NCBI GenBank assembly: GCA_026874595.1
Contig: CM049317.1
Span: forward strand, 23,921,901 to 23,985,900
DNA: 64,000 nt
Direction: 5' to 3'
Source of the DNA: Sipunculus nudus
Lineage: Eukaryota; Annelida; Sipuncula; Golfingiida; Sipunculidae
Shown one piece after another: positions 56,801 to 64,000 of the stretch. Within the stretch, counting starts at the first letter, position 1; each line of letters starts with the position of its first letter. The notes beneath the pieces were generated by a model. It saw only the letters and a program-made list of their open reading frames with translations. It had not been told where the DNA came from and made no database searches. A program made the position numbers and the translations under genes.

Positions 56801-57220
56801 TGAAAATAAAAGTTTTAAGTGTCAAATGAAATTGAACAAAAGTGACATGAAACATATATTAAAAATCAGTTCCTGTTTGGTTACTATGGCAACCGAACCA
56901 GCCTGTCATTTGGCCTTTTGTTCTGTTAATTTGGTTAGGGAAGGTTGCAATCTGTTTACACGACTTGACATCTGGTGATCAGCATAATAACTGAGGAAAC
57001 GGATGTAGCATAAGACAGAGCTCACTGTCAGGAGGGGGACGTATGACGTCACAAGTTAATCTGAGGAATATTCATCAAGACCGTGATTGTCTGCGTGTTG
57101 GTCCCTCCGTTAAACGTCTAGACTGGAATTCCTCCAGTGCTGAATCCACGTGGAACGGTTAGAGATACTAAGGGAACACATGCATATGCGGAACAAGCAT
57201 TGCTATACTCCCCAGGCAGC
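53900..57220. other. Intron 1 of the peptide gene, no exon seen
   Basis: No FM-x-FL copy found on the minus strand. A minus-strand frame at 55068-55259 contains FICGSCNQDLLNSGLPMKR, a C-X2-C string loosely like those in transposon helper proteins, without further support. A TA-rich patch lies near 54843-54890. Confidence 0.35.
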
Positions 57221-57224
57221 ATCT

Positions 57225-57578
57225 CTTATCTCCTTTATTTTTCACCGCTGCTCAGCCAGGTTGTATTAGTTTCACCACCAGGGCATGCACAGAGCTATAA
57301 TCTGACCAATGAGAGCCTGGTATCGCATTGTGCATCCAGAACCTAAATTTCAAACACGCGACACCCGTTCTCATTTGTCTGATTCTGAGCAATATGCAAG
57401 AACCGATGTTATCAGATCTACAAAAGCAGATGTCGCATGCTTAAAATTTGGAGCTGGATGCATAACAATGCGAAACCACGCTCTCATTGGTCTGATACAA
57501 ATCCTTGCTCCGTGTTCCCCCTAACGGGAAAACCCAGAGAACCTTGCTAAACAAAGCAGCGGTACAAATCAAAAGGAG
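57225..57578. mobile_element. Complete palindromic MITE (family M, both arms)
   Basis: The left arm (57225-57362: TTTTTCACCGCTGCTCAGCC, CTGACCAATGAGAGCCTGG, GCATTGTGCATCCAG) and right arm (57431-57578: GAGCTGGATGCATAACAATG, ACCACGCTCTCATTGGTCTG, AAAGCAGCGGTACAAATC) are imperfect reverse complements of each other. About 70 bp lies between them. No coding capacity. It sits in the first intron of the peptide gene. Confidence 0.75.
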
Positions 57579-57599
57579 ATCTGGAATTACTGCAGTGAA

Positions 57600-58520
57600 T
57601 AACCACTGAGGATCGTATTAAACTTTTTTTTTTTTTGCGTTTCCTTCAAGAATCCTATAGTGTTATTAGAATTCATAAAGTATAAAAATTGCATTGTTGC
57701 ACTTAAACGGACATACGTATCATTTTTTTCCCTTCCAAATCACAGTTTGTTTAGCATCACACTAACATTCCCACAGCTGTTATTGTTATGTAGAACTTCT
57801 GTCACATTAGCACCCTTCACACGTTTGGGTGATGACTATGGGACAATCCATAAAAGGGGAGGTCCATGGTCCGTTAATGACACTGATTACAGATTAAGAG
57901 TGAAAGATACTAACGATGCCAGTGGCACGTTCATATTAAGCTGACTTGGTGCTTGGCACAGAGCACAGAGCTATGAATAATTCAGTATAGTCATGATCTG
58001 TGTTAAGACTTTCGGTGAATCTCTGAGGTGGTATCGATATTTCGCCGTTTTCCTTGTGAAATACCTAAATGATGAAATCAAAGATATCATGCACTGACTA
58101 AGGAATCTTTATTTGCAGTTATCATACTTGCAAGGGGGACTTAGAGTTAAAACATGACAAACGGAAGTGAAAACAGAGAAAACAAAGAAGTTTCTCTGCA
58201 GGTATAATTTCTATTATGTTACTCTATATAACCAACGATGCATTGATGGCAGTGTTTTGGATTGTAATGTAATTAAGATTAATTTATTTCAGTCATTATC
58301 TGAAGCTTTATTCCAGTAATTTTGATTAAGCGATGGATATTCTACTTTACTAATGAAGGTTATATTTTGTTTTCTGTCGTTGTAATTTTAGTAACGATTG
58401 TTGATATACTCCATAATGCAAAACAGATTTGATTAATGTTTGACATCTTATCTAATACCTCTTTTTGCTCCATTTACATTGGCTGTTACCGTTAATAGTA
58501 TTGATGGACCAACGGCGTTC
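57600..58520. other. Intronic stretch, no gene seen
   Basis: Between the MITE and exon 1 of the peptide gene. The plus-strand frame at 57660-57944 has no recognisable domain. Confidence 0.4.
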
Positions 58521-58594
58521 AGGGTCAGACGTTTGTAAAGGGTTGAATGCAGCTCACGTAGAACTTAAACAGGCTGTGGGAAAATTGATCTAAC

Positions 58595-58839
58595 CTTTCG
58601 GAGAAAGCCCGCTTGAGGAATTCCATGAAGTTGTGAAAGCGGCCATTTTCGGAGCGCTTGTTCGTCAAGTGACCGTAGTATTCCGCGCAGCATTCGGCGT
58701 GCTCCGGCGTGTGGCACTTGTGCTGGGCAGAACAGGTCCCACAGCTGTCGCAGCCTGACCGCTTCTGGTCCGCCAGTGCCAGACCCAGCATCGATAACAG
58801 GCAAAGAGCTGAAAGAAAAAAAGAGAAAATGAGTTCCAT
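58595..58839 (-). CDS. Multi-copy peptide precursor, exon 1: signal peptide, trissin-like six-cysteine peptide, first FM-x-FL copy
   Basis: Residues 1-23 form a signal peptide (hydrophobic core FSFFLSALCLL, end ALA), then DQKR. Residues 28-60 are a peptide with cysteines at 30, 33, 36, 42, 50 and 51 (C-X2-C-X2-C-X5-C-X7-CC), starting SGCDSCGTC and ending in CCAEYYGHLTN before KR. The CD-S-CG start, the X7-CC end and the following tyrosine resemble the insect neuropeptide trissin, though middle spacing differs by one or two. Residues 63-75 (SENGRFHNFMEFL) are the first copy of the repeated peptide, followed by KR. The exon ends at GAAAG|GTTAGA. The start is uncertain: TTTCTTTCAG at 58809 could be an acceptor, with the true start in an upstream exon not seen. 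Confidence 0.72.
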
Positions 58840-58935
58840 ATAATATATAAATAATATAAAATACGATAGTATGTATTCATGTAAATCAAAAGACTGAGTA
58901 TGGTTAAATACCGTGTATATTGTTAATCCGTATAT
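58840..58935. other. Upstream flank of the peptide precursor
   Basis: AT-rich. If the ATG at 58839 is the true start this is the 5' UTR or promoter; otherwise it is intron. No TATA box is placed. Confidence 0.3.
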
Positions 58936-58939
58936 TGCT

Positions 58940-59215
58940 GTTAAAGGAGCCTATTCCGATATCTGGCATCTATTAACTAAAGATAATCCCTTAACTGTTT
59001 GTTTTGTTTATATCCACGCAATTATAACATGTGTGGGGTCACCAAAATAATCCTTATATATTAAACATGGTCATCTGGTGGTAAGTCAGACGAAACCGAG
59101 ATTTGCAAAGGGCGTTTTAAAACTAAGGACCTTTCAACTTCTGCAAATATGCACCCAACCACCTAAGGTTACATTTATGTTCCTTATGTCAACATTGCCG
59201 TGTTTACTAACAACT
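58940..59215 (-). repeat. Dispersed repeat family R, copy 6
   Basis: CCTATTCCGATATCTGGCA, TTGTTTATATCCACGCAATT, GGTAAGTCAGACGAAACC, CAACATTGCCGTGTTTACTAA: reverse orientation. Confidence 0.7.
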
Positions 59216-59219
59216 TGTA

Positions 59220-61430
59220 GATGAAAAAGCCCAAACATCTGCCATAGGGGCATTATAAGAACGTCTCTTAACAATTACCAAGAGTAAATATGTAATATTG
59301 ATATCAATATGTACGCAGGTTAGGCTAAAATCACATAAATTCTATAGAAATGTTAGGTGATTAGCTGGTTTTAAGGAAGCCCGATAAACATGAAAATATA
59401 GGACACGTGTTAAAATAGAAAGCAGTGAGAAACTGCATAATATAGCTCCCCCAACATTCTGGATTTTAAGATCCGTAATAAATCCAGGATGATCCGGAAA
59501 TGTATGAGACATATGGGCATCTCTAGCCATCAACTCTATGGTGGCATCACAGGTTAGTTCTATTCGGCAGAAAAGGCCAATACAAGGGAATGTCTCGCTC
59601 TCGCCCTAAGTCGGGTTGCCCTCTATACAAATATCCACTTATGCATGAAATCTCGATTATGTGATTTTGTAACTGTGGTGTTTCCATGTGTTCGTCAGCG
59701 TATGGGCATATATCGCTCCGCCGGCGATGTTCATGCACAGGGTAGGGGGGGGGGTCTCAGGGATTCCAGGTAAAATATCGTCACCCAATCATTTTTTTAG
59801 CAAGACCTGCTAGATCCGCATATCATGTATTATTCTGTCAGTTAACGCATTCACGCATACACGCCCATATAGAAAAACAACTTTTGTACGCATATACGCA
59901 CATACGCGCACATGGTAACGTATCTTTACACTCTGTGACAGTTATGATCTAGGAATACACGGAAGACCTGCCATTTGGCAAGGCCTTTATATATGTCAGC
60001 AGAAAGCCTGAAACAAAACGCAACACTTGATCTAAAAAGGCCTCACGAAACATTGAGTGCTTCTACCAGCGAATGAGTTGCTTGTTAATGGGGAAACCCT
60101 GATATTTACATGTTATCACACCATATAACAGTTAAGGGATCCATGACATACCATTCTGCAGATAAGTACGTTAGACGACAAGCGATATTTAAGATGGTTT
60201 GCCTTTTGGTGCATTTAGGGCATCGTTTCATCACTAAACTTGATATATTCATAAAGTCATTGTGACTTATTATGAGATTCGTAAAGGGGCGCTAGGTGGC
60301 TCCGTATATACCGCCTTATTGATCCGTGCCAGATAGTTTTCTAGTGCATCACGTATGGTTTTATATGTAAAATGTTAATGTATGACTTGCTAGACCAGTT
60401 TGCAAACATTATGCTTACATCAAAATCCATACCTGCAATTATTTAATGCGTTAATGACGCGCATATATTGCATATATTTTTTTTAATCTTAAAAACGTAA
60501 CAGCATAATTGAACACACATTCACGGCTGCCTGTAAACCAAATTAATGACGCATTGGCATATTAAACCTATTCTAGTAAGATAGATAAATAATTCAAGAG
60601 CAGTAAAAGTGATTTTACCAAATGAGGTGAAGACTTAACAAACACTTGTTTGCCAACAATACATGATCAGCACAGACCTCAGTCGTGTATGCTGGTGTAG
60701 GGAAAATGAAACGGCGTACGATATAGCAATGCCCCAAGGAGTACCAGCAACATAACTAGTCATGGAAAGGAGGGGAGTACGGACTGCACACCGTCGTATG
60801 GTAACGTTAGTACTTTCGATGACGAGGTAATTGATCATTCTTTGTTGTCAGCTATGAATATGCATGTTTTGGCTGTTCCGTCAATAACAAACTATAAAAG
60901 CAGGGGTATGATAAATGTCTCATTATTGTCTGTTCCTAAAACATCTAAATTAGTCAACAAGCGATGTTGATTTTTCAAATATTTCCCATGGGTACTATTC
61001 CAAAATACGTTGTCACAAGCTTATTTCAAAACACGTTTATCTACTTCAAACATATCGAATGCTAGTGTCGAATGTATTTCATTCAGCGACAGTATTACTA
61101 GTGTAAAGCTTTCAAGCTCAATCGATTTCTTTATGTTCTAGGCTAAGCTGAGCGCGACTTTCAAGTTTCAGGGGGGTAATATAAAGCGGGGGTCAGTATT
61201 CGCGACACCGGGAGCTCCTGTTTAAACTAGTCACCCCAAAACGATGCGCCCTTATTCACTCTCCAATACCAAGGGTGTCTTCTAGGGGGAGGGGCAACGT
61301 TTTCGATCAATAAATCTGAGACGCTTAAAGGCAGCTATCCACCTTCCTCTTCTATAGAATTTACGTGATATCTGGCTTACCGTGCGTGTATATTAAAGAA
61401 CATTAGGTAATTCCTGTTAGGAAAACTTCG
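59220..61430. other. Non-coding stretch, no gene seen
   Basis: Includes a G run near 59743-59753 and an alternating CATACG-type stretch near 59880-59915. No exon upstream of the peptide precursor could be identified. Confidence 0.4.
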
Positions 61431-61437
61431 TATACCT

Positions 61438-61790
61438 CCTTTGTGATGGATATATGAGCTTGTTTATTTACAAGCTGTTAGTAAACACAGCAATGTTGAC
61501 AAACAAATAATCTTATAACCTAAGGTGAATGGTAGCATGTATACGGAATTTTAACCAGTTGCAAAACGCCCATTTGCAAAACTCTGGTACGTCTGACTTG
61601 CCATCAGAGCTCCTTATTGAATGAGTTTGGATTATGTTTGAGGCTCCCACATGTTATAAACACGTGAATATCAACAAAATGAACAGTCTGTGTGTGGTAG
61701 GATCCGTGTGCTCTGGCCTAATTTTATTAAAGGCTTAAGGGATGATCTCAAGTTGATAAACATCTGATATAGGAATAAGGTCCTTTAATA
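61438..61790 (+). repeat. Dispersed repeat family R, copy 7
   Basis: GTGATGGATATATGAGCTTG, TTTATTTACAAGC, GTACGTCTGACTTGCC, ACATGTTATAAACACGTGAA, ATATAGGAATAAGGTCC. With copy 1 it is one of the two longest members. Confidence 0.75.
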
Positions 61791-62280
61791 CCGGACAGCA
61801 GCGCCAGAATTGGTCTGGTACTGTTTGCTACTCTATATTTTTGCAGGCGAGACTTATGTATAACGTTCACTGCCACTCTGACACACTCGTTCACCTGTGC
61901 CGAGGTGTTTAACCCTTTTTTCTAAGGTCCTGTATCCGTCCCTGAACACTGCATAACAGTCGGCTAGCAATCGGAAGCCGTTCGTGTATTCCCGAACTTC
62001 AATTCACGTGTTGCACGCGCCCTCGTCATTTATATCTAATGACGGATGTCAGTTTTATTTCTCAGATAGTATTTACATTTTCGCTTAAATACAACCCCTG
62101 TCCTTAGGCATTCGGGGTGTCATGACTTCACACTCTGCATTATATTTGAATTGAACTTTCTCCCTTTGAGTACAACTGTTTGCTTAATGTTAAACTTTAA
62201 CTTTTAATACCTTAATTTATTGATATACTGAATGTATATACCCCGCCACATTTATCCAGACGTCAAACTTCAGCTGCGTA
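61791..62280. other. Non-coding stretch, no gene seen
   Basis: No exon or element is recognised. Confidence 0.4.
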
Positions 62281-62449
62281 TACTAGGCGCTCATTAAGCG
62301 GTGTGTGGATTGCGGCAGCGTTCACAATATATCATCGTACGGGCTATTTAATTGTCGGGCGGTAAAACACTGCGATCTGAGCCCGATGACGTCAAACTCC
62401 GCTAAATCTTGCTGCATCCGTAAAGGCCACGCATATGGAAACCAGAGCC

Positions 62450-62645
62450 CCTGGGCGCTATACCGCGCGCGGTATGCGATTGCAATTCTCAAATGAGAAT
62501 TCCATTTTTCCGCGTGCCTCATACCGCATTCCGCATACCGCATACCGCGGGCCTGGCAAACGGTTCATGATAAAGAAACTAGAGCATATAAATATCGTGT
62601 TCGCATGCCGCTAACCGCTTACCACATACTGCGCGCCCGGTAAAC
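62450..62645. repeat. GCATACCGC short-repeat block
   Basis: Contains GCTATACCGCGCGCGGTATGC (an inverted pair) and then CATACCGCATTCCGCATACC, with further related CGCTAACCGCTTACC copies near 62605. AATTCTCAAATGAGAATT is a nearby palindrome. Confidence 0.6.
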
Positions 62646-62699
62646 GCAGCTTAAGTCGGCCTCGTTCTCCCACAGCCCGATGGAATAGTAAATATATAG

Positions 62700-63470
62700 T
62701 TTTATTATCATATGTTATAAATTCTGCTTTGCATAGACATCTTAGATACAGATACTGCATATCATTAACACATCAGGCAAAGTCATGTTTGGCTACTAAA
62801 ATGCATACTAAAAACTCCTCATGAAACGGTTTGTGAGAATATCGAGGTGCGTTTACAATGGAATAGACAATTATAAGTGATCCCGTAAATTTCTTTGCTT
62901 CCAGAGGAGTTAGTTGTGAGATGACATATGACACATAAACAGTGATTTCAATCAGGCCTGAAGGACTGCATCTGGTTTGAGGCGGCTAAACATTAAACAT
63001 AACGCCATCTATCTATCTAATCTACAAAGTCATCATGTCTTGTGAGACACCTTGTAATAAACTAGAACCTGGCGTTTAGTTATACAGATATGCATGCATA
63101 TGCATGCCTTCAATTTCAACAAGACCAACTTTACGCATTTATTAGGGATTCATACTTTGCCTATACTTGTTGTGAGGAAGATCTATCGTCAAAGGTCATT
63201 TTCAACCACCGCTATGAAAGCGAAACTTCTGTTTATGATATGTGAAGATTAATCATTACAGCCTGGTCCGATATTACATGAGAGCATAAACTTATGAAAA
63301 CATACTAAATGTTTTTTTTTATGCCAATGCATTTATGCAAAGGTTGTTTTCTAGAAGACTTAAGAATACACGCTATTCATTGAATTTATCTTGTCTTCTT
63401 CCTAAAATATATGCAAATAAAATCATACTTTTCCATATATCGTTGTAAAGAAGACGTCCAGTTTTGGACG
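62700..63470. other. Non-coding stretch, no gene seen
   Basis: An ATGCATGCATATGCATGC patch lies near 63091-63108. Nothing else is recognised. Confidence 0.4.
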
Positions 63471-63479
63471 AAGTTGGTT

Positions 63480-64000
63480 TCTATACGCCCGTATATGACG
63501 GGACGTATTACGGTATACTCACGGTCCGTCCGTCCGTCCGTCCATTGTCCGTACATTAATATTGAGTGTCGCCGCGATAACTGACCAGGGATCTGACGGA
63601 TTTTTCACGAAACTCGCGATAACTTCTAATCAAGATTATCTGGCCGATTATCTAGGTCGATTATAGGCAAAGTCTCCCTTTATTTAATGAGGTCAGAGAT
63701 CATCAAACTATTTGTGCTGTCGCCGCGATAACTCACTAGGAATATGATTGATTTTTTTATGAAACGCAAAAGGAATGTAAACCATATAATATCGAATATA
63801 ATATCTCGCCTAAGTTAAAATCACGGCAAAAACCGTGCATATTTAATGAGTTCAGAGGTCATCATACTACGGTGGCGCCGTGATGGCTTACTAAAAATCT
63901 CGTTGATTTTCAATAATCTGTTTATAAATATTAACAAATGCTGTTTCTCCTCTGCAAAACTCATGCATATTTAATGAGGTCAGAGGTCACAGTCATACAA
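63480..64000 (-). repeat. Dispersed element T, second copy (cut by the window end)
   Basis: Reverse complement of the element at 25690-26210: CGCCCGTATATGACGGG, a (CCGT)n tract, then subrepeats with TGTCGCCGCGATAACT and ATTTAATGAGGTCAGAG at about 63680, 63840 and 63970, a spacing of roughly 130-160 bp. It continues past the right edge. Confidence 0.75.

Overview
The window is animal genomic DNA: AT-rich, almost free of long open frames, full of (TA)n and poly-G tracts, tRNA-derived SINEs, palindromic MITEs, dispersed repeats and a Ty3/gypsy-class retroelement. Coding sequence comes as very small exons with GT-AG borders. The repeats (tracts of the ACGG or CCGT kind beside TGACCTNTGACCT strings, SINEs with a CCGGTTTTCTCC-type tail) and the two peptide-precursor genes are most like a lophotrochozoan, probably a mollusc. 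That is an inference; no gene here fixes the species.

Layout. 1-6180: repeats (a 280-bp tandem array at 1150-2640, a MITE arm, a broken Myb/SANT-like gene). 6189-11656, plus strand: a candidate two-exon gene for a short secreted four-cysteine peptide. 11.8-30.6 kb: gene-poor, with SINEs, tandem repeats, several dispersed repeat families and a solo LTR. 30669-37476: a decayed LTR retrotransposon with both LTRs, a primer-binding site, a polypurine tract, and the order Gag-protease-integrase-reverse transcriptase-RNase H. This is the unusual Gmr1-like order within Ty3/gypsy. Two solo LTRs of the same family lie at 28874-29663 and 50708-51572. 37.5-44.3 kb: repeats only.

44334-58839, minus strand: the most interesting locus, a five-exon candidate neuropeptide precursor. 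Its first exon encodes a signal peptide, a dibasic-flanked six-cysteine peptide resembling trissin, and a first copy of a short peptide. Three more 66-75 nt exons each encode another copy (core GYDxFMSFL, ending in KR-type cleavage sites). All exon joints are in the same phase, and the assembled frame stays open to a stop 22 nt into a proposed last exon that is followed by AATAAA. Its introns are full of repeats, including a solo LTR and a GC-rich palindromic island. 58.9-64 kb: repeats and unannotated sequence.

The two peptide genes look like independent secretory loci. Nothing links them functionally beyond both encoding secreted, dibasic-processed, cysteine-bearing peptides.
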